Source: Nostoc sp. MS1 (GTDB lineage: Bacteria > Cyanobacteriota > Cyanobacteriia > Cyanobacteriales > Nostocaceae). From it: DNA of 64,000 bases. Of this stretch, positions 8,914 to 17,212 are shown piece after piece. The position numbers and the translations under genes were made by a program. Position 1 is the first letter of the stretch. Every line of letters begins with the position of its first letter. The DNA lies in NCBI RefSeq assembly GCF_019976755.1, contig NZ_AP023441.1, positions 3,655,501 to 3,719,500 of the forward strand, in the 5' to 3' direction. The notes beneath the pieces are model-generated. The model searched no databases, was not told the origin of the DNA, and worked only from the letters and a program-made list of their open reading frames with translations.

Positions 8914-9387
8914 TTAAGCATCTTGAGGGTTGAGATGAACCATTTGCCAAGTTGTGTAAGTACCAATTGGACTCCACAGTAAATAAGGGACTAATAATAA
9001 TGCAGCCCAGCCAGAAATAGAGAGGACGAATAAAGTTAGAATTATGCTGAGAATTAAACCTGTACCGCCAACAATTGTACCTATCTGAAGACTACGCAGC
9101 CTGAACATTACAGGTGTATAGGCGATCGTGACAATTTCTAGTAGTAAATATAATCCCATGATGATCCAGGTTGTATTAGTTCCTGGATTCTTTTCCCATA
9201 CAATATAAGCTGACCAAGCACCACAGATAAATATTATAGTCCAGATTACAGGAATTGCAGCTTCAAAGGTTAGCCATCTAGGTCTTTGTAGGCGTTTAAA
9301 CCATTTGCGATCGCTAGGTGTAATGAAGTTAGCAGCTAAGGCGACTAAAATAGCTACACCTCCAATCACCATCCAAGACTTAATCAT
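8914..9387 (-). CDS. TspO/MBR family protein (intact copy)
   Basis: 157 residues with five predicted transmembrane helices. Family features are WFKRLQRPRWLTFE after helix one, the helix-two Trp (IPVIWTIIFICGAWSAYIVWE) and the C-terminal LLVPYLLWSPIGTYTTW. TspO proteins bind tetrapyrroles and are linked to oxidative or stress signalling in bacteria. It lies 139 bp upstream of its truncated paralogue on the same strand; more than half of positions are identical by eye, so this is a tandem duplication. Start ATG 9387 (MIKSWMVIGG) matches the paralogue start. Confidence 0.9.
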   Translation of the reverse strand: MIKSWMVIGGVAILVALAANFITPSDRKWFKRLQRPRWLTFEAAIPVIWTIIFICGAWSAYIVWEKNPGTNTTWIIMGLYLLLEIVTIAYTPVMFRLRSLQIGTIVGGTGLILSIILTLFVLSISGWAALLLVPYLLWSPIGTYTTWQMVHLNPQDA

Positions 9388-9556
9388 TTTTCTACTACTT
9401 AAATATCACTCATTTAAGAATATTCTTGCAACTTAAATATTCATATTTCATCATTCTCAAGATTGAAAATGTCATCACATACAGGAATATTTAACATTAT
9501 TTATCTAACTAAGATTTTGTACATATTGCCAGTCTTGTTAATCACTATATACTTGG

Positions 9557-9612
9557 GTTTCTCTCTGTGTCTACCCTGCGGGAACGGCTCTGCCGAATGT
9601 GTCTCCGTGGTT
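9557..9612. repeat. copy of a dispersed CTCTGTGTCTCCGTGG-type repeat
   Basis: The words CTCTGTGTCT and GTCTCCGTGGTT flank a small foldback (CGGGAACGGCTCTGCCG). A related copy (CTCTGTGTCTCCGTGCCTCC) is at about 26952. A 92-codon open frame across this region is made of repeat and recQ antisense sequence and is not believed. Confidence 0.5.
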
Positions 9613-9644
9613 AAGCCTATCTTGCAAACGCACATAGTTAAAAC

Positions 9645-11273
9645 TTATTCAATTTGTTTTAATAATTTTTCAACTAGTTCAACAGCTAGGGTTTTATATC
9701 CAACTTTATCAAATAATACTACCATTTTGTCAGCTTCGTAACGCATTACACGACCTTTGCCGAAGTGGGTGTGAATGACGCAGCTATTAATTGGGAAAGG
9801 TTGAAAATCACTATCCTCTGTTATAATACCAGCTTGGCAGTTATCACAAAAACCACACTTCTTATTTAAAGATTCGCCAAAATAGTTGAGTAAATACTCA
9901 CGTCTGCAATCGCGTAGTTCAGCATAATTGCGTATCATTTCCAGCCGCGATCGCAGGAACTTTTGTTGTCGTTCTTGAGCAATAGTTGCTGCTTGGACTG
10001 CGGCTTCTTGTTCGACATCATTATCAGTTTTTATTACCTCACCTGTTGGTAAAACTTCTACAAATTCTACTTCCTCTAAACGATTAATAGCTTTTGTTAC
10101 TTTGCTTTGTGATAGGTCTGTAGTTTGCTGTACATTATCTATATTAATTGGTTCTTCAGCTTGTTGTACAGCCTCAGCTACCTGTAAAACATCCTCAAAC
10201 TCTACCTTACTCCCTGCAAAAAAGCGTCTAATTTTTAAACTTTCAGGACAGTAAAATAAAATAGCTTTAGCTTCTTCCCCATTTCGTCCAGAGCGTCCAA
10301 TTTCTTGGTAGTAAGAATCAATCGAATCACTAATATCGTAGTGGAAAACGAAGCGGACATTTGGTTTATCCACACCCATACCAAAGGCAGAAGTCGCAAC
10401 AATCACTTCTACTTCGTCTGTCATAAAAGCTGCTTGTGCTTGTTCTCTTTGCGCTGTTTTCATACCAGCATGATAAGAAACAGCATTGACACCTATTTCT
10501 TGCAACGCATCTGCTAGGCGTTCGGCATTCTTTCTAGTAGCAGTGTAAACTATCCCTGGTTTTTCAATATCATAAATTTGCTGGAGTAAAGCATTAAGTT
10601 TTTCTTCCTCTTCGTGGAATGTTTGTACACCAAGCCAAATATTTGGTCGGTCAAAACCATGCACGAAAACATGCTGCTTACGCATTCCTAAACGTTCAAC
10701 AATCTCATCCTGAATTAAAGGAGATGCTGTAGCAGTTAAAGCCAAAACTCTAGGATGCCCAAGTGATTCAATTACTGAACCTAATCTTAGATAATCTGGA
10801 CGAAAATCATGCCCCCATTCACTAATACAATGGGCTTCATCTACAACAAATAAAGATATTTTAATCTCGCTCAATTTTGCTATTATCTCCTGATTATTAA
10901 ATTGTTCAGGAGATAGAAATAAAAATTCTAGATTTTCTTGCTCTAAATCACTAAAAATATCTTGTCGTTGTGAATTAGAAATAGTAGAGTTAACAGCCGC
11001 AGCCTGAGAAATATCCTGTTCGTTAATAGTTTGCACTTGGTCTTGCTGTAGTGCTATTAAGGGAGAAATTACTATGGTTACACCAGGAATTAATAGAGCA
11101 GCAATCTGATAAATTGCTGATTTACCTGAACCTGTAGGCATGATTGCCAAACTATCATGTCCAGCTAAAATCGATTCGATAACTTCTTGCTGTTCTGGTC
11201 TTAAGCATTCGTAACCAAAAGTTTTTTGAGCAATTTCTTGTATTTGTTGAATTTTCTGGCGCTGTCTAGCCAT
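9645..11273 (-). CDS. recQ: RecQ-family ATP-dependent DNA helicase
   Basis: A superfamily 2 3'-5' DNA helicase of 542 residues acting in recombination and fork repair. Motifs in order: Walker A MPTGSGKSAIYQ (about residue 45), DEAH with FVVDEAHCISEWGHDFRP, ALTATAS, motif V-VI VDKPNVRFVFHYD and YYQEIGRSGRNG. A zinc site follows (CRREYLLNYFGE, then CGFCDNC). A winged-helix-like region lies between about 365 and 420. There is no HRDC domain. Instead the last 45 residues (HTHFGKGRVMRYEADKMVV) resemble the small C-terminal domain of UvrD/PcrA helicases. Start ATG 11273 (MARQRQKIQQ) is followed directly by conserved sequence. Confidence 0.93.
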   Translation of the reverse strand: MARQRQKIQQIQEIAQKTFGYECLRPEQQEVIESILAGHDSLAIMPTGSGKSAIYQIAALLIPGVTIVISPLIALQQDQVQTINEQDISQAAAVNSTISNSQRQDIFSDLEQENLEFLFLSPEQFNNQEIIAKLSEIKISLFVVDEAHCISEWGHDFRPDYLRLGSVIESLGHPRVLALTATASPLIQDEIVERLGMRKQHVFVHGFDRPNIWLGVQTFHEEEEKLNALLQQIYDIEKPGIVYTATRKNAERLADALQEIGVNAVSYHAGMKTAQREQAQAAFMTDEVEVIVATSAFGMGVDKPNVRFVFHYDISDSIDSYYQEIGRSGRNGEEAKAILFYCPESLKIRRFFAGSKVEFEDVLQVAEAVQQAEEPINIDNVQQTTDLSQSKVTKAINRLEEVEFVEVLPTGEVIKTDNDVEQEAAVQAATIAQERQQKFLRSRLEMIRNYAELRDCRREYLLNYFGESLNKKCGFCDNCQAGIITEDSDFQPFPINSCVIHTHFGKGRVMRYEADKMVVLFDKVGYKTLAVELVEKLLKQIE

Positions 11274-11403
11274 GAGGAATTATGTGGAGAATTAATTGCG
11301 ATTTTATGTCTCCGGGTTTGTAGGGTGTTCTGTCTGGGGGTGGGGGTTTATATGTGAGGGGAGGAATATCTTGTTAATTGGGGGATAAGCCAAGGAAAAA
11401 AAT

Positions 11404-11994
11404 ATGGAAGCGGGATCAGAAACACGCTCACACACTGTGGAGCATACGTCGCTATCACCAAAACTCTACAGCATTGCTAATACAATTCGTCTTACAGGTT
11501 GGATTACTTTTTGGGTGCAATTGGGGCTTGCTGTAGTCGGTGGTTTAACGTTACTATTCGCCTTCACTGGTCGCGCCTTTACAGATCAACCAAATACAGG
11601 TTTGGGGATTGGGGTTTTTTGGGCTGTATGTGGTGTTATAGCCTTATTATTTAGCGTATATTGGGATTTTCGTTATACTCGCATCGGTAAGCGTTTGGCA
11701 AATCCTAATCCGGCTTTGCATCCAAGTAAAGCGGACACAACCACAGCTATTAGATTAGCTATCATCGTCAGCTTTGTGGGAATACTCTTAACCTTAATAG
11801 GTAGTGGTGCAACTTTGAGCGTATTCATAGCAAAATCTATCTCCCAACCACCAGGTGTAGCGATTACTGACCCCAACAAGATTATCCGGGCGCTGGATGT
11901 GTTTGTGATGGTGGCAAATATTAATGGTATTGCTGCTCATTTTATCGGTGCGATCGCTTCAATTTGGTTACTTGAGCGAGTCCATCAAAACTAG
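11404..11994 (+). CDS. DUF3611 family membrane protein (TIC21-like)
   Basis: 196 residues with four hydrophobic segments: about 32-54 (TGWITFWVQLGLAVVGGLTL), 70-92, 117-140 and 165-190. It matches the cyanobacterial and plastid DUF3611 family, which includes plant TIC21/PIC1, reported in iron uptake or protein import of the chloroplast envelope. A transport role in the plasma membrane is inferred only. The start ATG 11404 follows AAGGAAAAAAAT; the leading 20 residues are hydrophilic. It is convergent with murD, separated by the 21-bp repeat array. Confidence 0.8.
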   Translation: MEAGSETRSHTVEHTSLSPKLYSIANTIRLTGWITFWVQLGLAVVGGLTLLFAFTGRAFTDQPNTGLGIGVFWAVCGVIALLFSVYWDFRYTRIGKRLANPNPALHPSKADTTTAIRLAIIVSFVGILLTLIGSGATLSVFIAKSISQPPGVAITDPNKIIRALDVFVMVANINGIAAHFIGAIASIWLLERVHQN

Positions 11995-12172
11995 TTTGCT
12001 AGAGCTAAAAGAGCGATCGCCTCATTTACTAACACAAGACTTGAGAAATGATATCAATGTGGGGTTGCTGTTCATCTTGTAAGTGCGATCGCTTCAAGAT
12101 TACTTGAACCAGTCCATCAGAAGTAATTCGTAATTAAGAAATTTAGTATGGTGGGTATTGCTCACGCTACAA

Positions 12173-12457
12173 AGACTCGTTCATCTCCCTCAGATACTCA
12201 TTTATCTACCTCAGAGACGGGTTCATCTCTCTCTGAGAGAGATTCATCTCCTTCAGAGACTGATTCATCTACCTCAAAGACAGATTCATTTCCTTCAGAG
12301 AGAGATTCATCTCCTTCAGAGACGGATTCATCTATCTCAAAGACAAATTCATCTCGCTCAAAGACTGATTCATCTACCTCAAAGACTGATTCATCCACCT
12401 CAAAGGACGGATTCATCTACCTCAAATACTCGTTCATTCATCTCAGAGACTCAAAAA
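12173..12457 (-). repeat. 13-unit 21-bp tandem array downstream of murD
   Basis: TTCATCT recurs at 12180, 12201 (as TTTATCT), 12222, 12243, 12264, 12285 (as TTCATTT), 12306, 12327, 12348, 12369 and 12390 (as TTCATCC) with exact 21-bp spacing, then at 12412 (+22) and 12437 (+25). On the minus strand, the murD strand, it reads as the heptapeptide D-E-S-V-F/S-E-V/G. On the plus strand it reads as S/T-rich heptads (DSSTSKT). Both strands stay open because the unit is a multiple of three; the extra base near 12406 breaks the frame. I see no reliable start signal, so I treat it as a repeat rather than a gene. It starts 29 bp after the murD stop. Compare the array at 38347-38619. Confidence 0.85.
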
Positions 12458-12485
12458 ACTTACTTTAATCTCTACTCTCCACTTC

Positions 12486-13853
12486 CTATTTTAAGAGTTC
12501 CAAACACAACTGCCGAAAATGGTCGCCTCGTGCTTCAAAATTGGGGTATTGGTCGAAGCTGGCGCAGGCTGGAGATAATAAAACTACGGGTGCTTGATGC
12601 TGTTTGGCTAATTCAAGCGATCGCACTACAGCCTTATCCATTGTCTCTACTATTTCATAATTGGTATAACCCACTTCTTGTAAACGTTGGGCAAATGCTG
12701 GTGCGGCGTTACCAATGAGTAATACATCTGAGGTTTGCGCTTGGATTTTCGCCAGCCAAGCTGTATCATCCCCTGGTTTGGCTTCACCACCAGCAATCAA
12801 TACTGTTGGGCTTTTCACTGATGCCAATCCCACTTCCGCCGCATCATAGTTAGTGGCTTTGCTGTCGTTGATAAAATCGATGCCTTCCCAAGTGCAGATA
12901 TGTTCTAAGCGATGGGGAACGCCTGGGAATTGTCGCACAGCTTTGTCAATCGCATCAGGGGGGATATTCGCTAACCTAGCTGCGGCTACTGCCATGAGGA
13001 GATTTTGCTGGTTATGCGCCCCTACCATGCGTAAAGCTGACGCTTCGACAATTTTTTGGGGTGGGGAGTCTGGTTGTAATTGTTCTGTAACCCAGCCATC
13101 CTCGATATAAAAGCCTTTGTCACCTAATAAGTGTGATTTCCCTTTCACACTTGTCCAATAAGCATCCGGCCAATGACTACTACCTATCTTATTTAAGTAA
13201 GCATCATCCCCATTGAAAATCTGTAATTGGGATTGACGTAATAACTTGGCTTTGATGTCGTAATAATTTTCTAACGTCTTGTGACGGGCAAGGTGATCTG
13301 GGGTGAAGGTTGTCCAGATGCTGATGCGGGGAGCTAGGGTGGAGGAAGATTCTATTTGATAGCTGCTAATTTCCCCAATTACCCAGTCGGGGGCTGTTTC
13401 GGCTAAGGCAACTTCACAAGCCGCATAGCCGATGTTACCGCAGGCGGGGGCATCGAATCCGGCTGCTTGAAAGATAGCGGCGATTAAGGCAGTAGTCGTA
13501 GTTTTGCCGTTAGTCCCGGTAATGGCTACCCAAGGTAGGGACTTTAAATGTCGCCAAGCTAGTTCCATTTCGCCGATAGTTTCTATGCCCAGTTCTCGCG
13601 CCTTGACTAACGCGGGAATGTCCCAAGGAACACCCGGACTCACAACAATTAAATCGGGTAAATTACCTTCCACTAACTCTAGTGAATACCCTAATTTAAC
13701 GGTGATTTGTTCTTGTGCGAGTTCTTGTTGTTGTTTCAGGAGGGTTTCGGAGGTGTTGCGATCGCTCAGAACTACCTCCCAACCATCCCGTTTTAACAAT
13801 CTCGCCGCAGCAACACCGGACTTTCCTAATCCAACTACATGGGCTTTGGACAT
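12486..13853 (-). CDS. murD: UDP-N-acetylmuramoylalanine-D-glutamate ligase
   Basis: Adds D-glutamate to UDP-MurNAc-L-Ala in cytoplasmic peptidoglycan synthesis, using ATP. The N-terminal Rossmann-like domain begins HVVGLGKSGVAAARLL. The central ATPase has ITGTNGKTTTTALI (P-loop) and the Mur-ligase motif INDSKATNYDA. The C-terminal domain ends ACASFDQYPNFEARGDHF. The length, about 455 residues, is normal. A GTG at 13883 would add ten residues; I prefer ATG 13853 (MSKAHVVGLG), which starts right at the conserved fold. Neither has a strong Shine-Dalgarno. No other mur gene is adjacent. Confidence 0.95.
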   Translation of the reverse strand: MSKAHVVGLGKSGVAAARLLKRDGWEVVLSDRNTSETLLKQQQELAQEQITVKLGYSLELVEGNLPDLIVVSPGVPWDIPALVKARELGIETIGEMELAWRHLKSLPWVAITGTNGKTTTTALIAAIFQAAGFDAPACGNIGYAACEVALAETAPDWVIGEISSYQIESSSTLAPRISIWTTFTPDHLARHKTLENYYDIKAKLLRQSQLQIFNGDDAYLNKIGSSHWPDAYWTSVKGKSHLLGDKGFYIEDGWVTEQLQPDSPPQKIVEASALRMVGAHNQQNLLMAVAAARLANIPPDAIDKAVRQFPGVPHRLEHICTWEGIDFINDSKATNYDAAEVGLASVKSPTVLIAGGEAKPGDDTAWLAKIQAQTSDVLLIGNAAPAFAQRLQEVGYTNYEIVETMDKAVVRSLELAKQHQAPVVLLSPACASFDQYPNFEARGDHFRQLCLELLK

Positions 13854-14020
13854 AGACTGTAGCAGAGTTCCCTGGTTAAGCACTCATAATAGTAGCGCTT
13901 AATGAGCAAAAATTACACCACTTTTTATTGCTTTTTTTGTACAGTGTTTGTCAGTTGTTCATCGTCAGTTGTGAGACTACTTATTACTTATCCGTTCCTT
14001 CATTCCGAACTCAGGTTAAA

Positions 14021-14464
14021 TTAACTTGTTATCGTACTGGGGCTAATAGTTGTAATTTCTGTGTACCGGGCAAAATCGCTGACATTAAATGTGAGTATAT
14101 GGGTTAAGCCATGCACAAGCATTGCTGCAACAAGTCGTGCATCGTGTACATTGATTCCCCTAATTCCGTAAGCAACCACCAGCCTTTCCCATTCCTGGTA
14201 AATTTCTTCAGTATCTAGTAACAATGGGAACAAAGCTTTTAAACGATTAACTTCTGCTTGTGTTTCTGCCACACTACGCCCTAAACCATTTCGCTCAATT
14301 GGGCGTGTATAGACGTTCCAAAATTCAATCAAGTTTTGCGGTACGATGTACACCTGTTCACCGCGATGGTGTAGCGTACTGATAGCATTAACAGCATCAG
14401 CGTTCATAGGATGGCTAAGATCCACACTCCTCAACAAGACATTAGTATCTACCAAGTAGGACAC
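14021..14464 (-). CDS. PIN-domain ribonuclease toxin (VapC-like)
   Basis: 147 residues of a PIN domain, a Mg2+-dependent RNase fold. Acidic active-site residues are visible: Asp6 in YLVDTNVLL, a Glu in LIEFWNVYTRP, Asp in NVHDARLVAAM, and the closing TFNVSDFARY. These suit a VapC-type toxin that cleaves RNA. The start is GTG directly after the TAA of the upstream gene (TAAGTG), so the two are translationally linked, as usual in toxin-antitoxin operons. An ATG start inside would cut into the PIN core. Confidence 0.85.
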   Translation of the reverse strand: MSYLVDTNVLLRSVDLSHPMNADAVNAISTLHHRGEQVYIVPQNLIEFWNVYTRPIERNGLGRSVAETQAEVNRLKALFPLLLDTEEIYQEWERLVVAYGIRGINVHDARLVAAMLVHGLTHILTFNVSDFARYTEITTISPSTITS

Positions 14465-14770
14465 TTAATCTCGCTCTCCATAGATGCTTTCGCGGCTAAT
14501 AGCTGCATCTGATAGTGTAGGTAGATTAAGGTTTCTATGGCTTTCTACCCAATCTTGAAATGCGACTACCCACTCATTAGGGGTAGCAGTTTCATAGAAA
14601 GGAAGTTCTTGGGCTGGTTGCACTAGCCGCTCAAGCATGGTGTGTAGATGAGGTTTAATTTCTGATGGACTACGATTAGAAATCTTCGCCAGCAGAAGTG
14701 TAATTTTTTCTATATCCTCACTATGAAATTTTTCTAATTCATTCAGATTAGGTGTTGGTTGATTGTTCAT
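14465..14770 (-). CDS. putative antitoxin partner of the PIN toxin
   Basis: A 101-residue acidic protein placed directly before the PIN gene with no gap. The middle (KITLLLAKISNRSPSEIKPH) looks helical; the C-terminus (NLPTLSDAAISRESIYGERD) could wrap the toxin. I recognise no standard DNA-binding fold (no clear AbrB, RHH or Phd motif). The antitoxin role is inferred from position, size and the shared stop/start junction. Start ATG 14770 (MNNQPTPNLNE). Confidence 0.65.
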   Translation of the reverse strand: MNNQPTPNLNELEKFHSEDIEKITLLLAKISNRSPSEIKPHLHTMLERLVQPAQELPFYETATPNEWVVAFQDWVESHRNLNLPTLSDAAISRESIYGERD

Positions 14771-14943
14771 ATTTCTAAATAACTCTCAAAAAGTTTATTC
14801 TTCTAAATTCAACATAGGACAGGTTAGCGGATTTTATGTTAATTTTCCGCTTACTACCTGTCCCTTTCTTTATGCCGAACTCAGGTAATGTAGTTTACCT
14901 TGTCGGTAGCCTGGAAACTATTACCACTGACGACTGACGAAAC

Positions 14944-17130
14944 TTAAAGATTTTTCACTATCGCCCCAAAGTCAGCTAATACCCGCGCATGATTCCGCAG
15001 TAATCCTAGTAAGTTTAAGCGATTGCGCTTGATATCTGGGTCGGGGTCAATGACTAACACACTATCCGCACCATCGAAAAACTTACTTACAGTAGGTGCA
15101 ATAGTTTCTAACCCCGCAACTAACAGTTGATAATTACGTGACTGCTGGGCTGCTTGAGTTTGTGGTACTAGCTGGACTAAAGCATCGTAAAAGGCTGACT
15201 CAGAAGGCTTTTGGAACAGTTGAGGATTAACTACAGAAGTGGGATCTAACTGTGCAGTATCTAAATCGCCTTGGGCTGCTAGTCTGGTAGAACGGTTCAC
15301 GGTTTCGTAGATTTTATCTAGTGTACAGTCGCGGCGAATTTGTTGTAAGTATAAGGCGCGATCGCGTACATCTAGTAAATTCTCTAATGCCCTTGCTTGA
15401 TACTCTTCGTCATTCTCTCCCAACACGGCATTTACGAGGTCGTAGTCGATTTGTTTTTCTTCTTGTAATAAGGTGCGAATGCGTTGTAAGAAGAAGTCCT
15501 TCAAAGTGCTAATCAATGATTCAGCATCTTTATTAAAAGTGCTTGAGAAATCTGTTGCTATTTGCTCTAATAGCTGAGATAAATTAAGTTTTAATCCTCC
15601 TTCTTTGGTAACTCGTCCATTTTCGGTTAATATCGCTAGCCAAATAATGCTAATTAAACCATTTGCAGCCCTTCTCAAGGCAAAAGGATCGGAAGAACCT
15701 GTAGGTATTAACCCTAACCCAAATATGCAGACTAACGTATCTAATCTGTCTGCGATAGCTACAATTTTACCTGTAAGCAGTGAGGGTAAAATATCACCTG
15801 CTCCGGCTGGCAAGTAATGTTCTCTAATGGCTCTTGCTACTTCGGCATCTTCGCCACTGGCCACAGCATATTTTTCTCCCATTATTCCTTGCAATTCAGG
15901 AAACTCAAAGACCATTTGAGTAACTAAATCTGCTTTACACAATAAAGTAGCCCTTTGTACTTTTTGGCGTTGTTCTTCTTCTAAACCCAATTGATCACTG
16001 ATTCTTTCAGCAATTTTAATAATTCTGTCTACTTTAGCACGAACAGAACCTAAATCTTCTTGAAAAGTGACTTTTTCTAATAGGGTTAAAAAACTTTCTA
16101 GAGGTTTAGATAAGTCAGATGTAAAAAAGAATTTTGCATCTGCTAATCTAGCACGAATTACTCTTTCATTGCCTACAGCAATAATGTCTGACTTTTCTTT
16201 TTTGCCGTTGGAAATGGTGATAAAGTACGGTAATATTTCCTGCTGATAGCCATCTTTAAACACAGGGAAATATCGCTGATGAGTTACCATAACCTCAGTA
16301 ATTACTTGAGTAGGCAGTTTCAAAAAGTCGTCTTCAAATTTCCCAACAACTACGGAAGGATACTCTACTAAGTTGACAACTTCTTCTAACAATTCAGGGT
16401 AAAATACTGTAGAACCTCCTAAATTTTTTACAGCTTGCCCTACTTCTTCTTTAATAGTGTTTTCTCGTTCTTGTGGTGTAACTATTACATAACCAGAACG
16501 TAGTGTATTTACATAATCGCTTGCTTGGGGAATTGTCAGTAGTTCGGGATGCAGAACACGATGACCGTAGGAAATGCGATCGCTTTTCACACTTAAAGAA
16601 CCATTCACCAATTCAATTGGCAAAATCGCCTCATCTAACAACGCGACTAACCAACGAATGGGGCGGGAAAATCTCACATCCCCATCACCCCAACGCATCA
16701 AGCGTTTACCTTCTAAGTTATAAATCCATTCGGGTACAAGTTCGGTGAGAATTTCTGCCACGGGACGACCTGGGGTCTTCTTTTGGACAAAGACAAATTC
16801 CCCCTTATCCGTGGGGCGAACTTCCAACGCCTCTAATTCTACGCCTTGCCTTTTGGCAAAACCCACAGCCGCCTGGGTTGGTTGACCGTCTTTAAAAGCC
16901 GCTTGGGCTGGTGGGCCTTTGATTTCCTCTTCCCGGTCTGGCTGCCTAGATGGTAAACCTGTAATTAGTACAGCTAAACGCCGGGGAGTACCGTATACCT
17001 CTACAGATTCACTCGTAAGGATATTAGCCACTAAACTTTGGGGAATGCGCGATCGCCACTGTGTAATGGCTCCACTTAAAAAGCTTGCAGGTAATTCTTC
17101 TGTTCCAACTTCCAATAAAAACCCAGGCAT
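14944..17130 (-). CDS. glyS: glycyl-tRNA synthetase beta subunit
   Basis: The beta chain of the alpha2beta2 bacterial glycyl-tRNA synthetase; it binds tRNA-Gly while the alpha subunit (not in this window) activates glycine. The 728-residue length and the start MPGFLLEVGTEELPASFL fit the family. Other conserved stretches are MVTHQRYFPVF, a region with HD-type character (KADLVTQMVFEFPELQG), and a DALR-like C-terminal domain ending RNHARVLADFGAIVKNL. Start ATG 17130. The 17131-17212 spacer ends in a G-rich repeat into which an insertion sequence has jumped. Confidence 0.96.
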   Translation of the reverse strand: MPGFLLEVGTEELPASFLSGAITQWRSRIPQSLVANILTSESVEVYGTPRRLAVLITGLPSRQPDREEEIKGPPAQAAFKDGQPTQAAVGFAKRQGVELEALEVRPTDKGEFVFVQKKTPGRPVAEILTELVPEWIYNLEGKRLMRWGDGDVRFSRPIRWLVALLDEAILPIELVNGSLSVKSDRISYGHRVLHPELLTIPQASDYVNTLRSGYVIVTPQERENTIKEEVGQAVKNLGGSTVFYPELLEEVVNLVEYPSVVVGKFEDDFLKLPTQVITEVMVTHQRYFPVFKDGYQQEILPYFITISNGKKEKSDIIAVGNERVIRARLADAKFFFTSDLSKPLESFLTLLEKVTFQEDLGSVRAKVDRIIKIAERISDQLGLEEEQRQKVQRATLLCKADLVTQMVFEFPELQGIMGEKYAVASGEDAEVARAIREHYLPAGAGDILPSLLTGKIVAIADRLDTLVCIFGLGLIPTGSSDPFALRRAANGLISIIWLAILTENGRVTKEGGLKLNLSQLLEQIATDFSSTFNKDAESLISTLKDFFLQRIRTLLQEEKQIDYDLVNAVLGENDEEYQARALENLLDVRDRALYLQQIRRDCTLDKIYETVNRSTRLAAQGDLDTAQLDPTSVVNPQLFQKPSESAFYDALVQLVPQTQAAQQSRNYQLLVAGLETIAPTVSKFFDGADSVLVIDPDPDIKRNRLNLLGLLRNHARVLADFGAIVKNL

Positions 17131-17212
17131 AGGACTCTATCTTTAACTTTATCAATTCCAACAGTTTACCGCGCCGACTGGGGAGTGGGGAGTGGGGATG
17201 AGGGAGTGGGGG

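Noticed and set aside
9463..9741. 92-codon frame between tspO and recQ
   Set aside because: Its second half is antisense to recQ and its middle is a dispersed repeat.
12158..12718. 186-codon frame over the 21-bp array and the murD 3' end
   Set aside because: Open only because the repeat period is a multiple of three and because it is antisense to murD.
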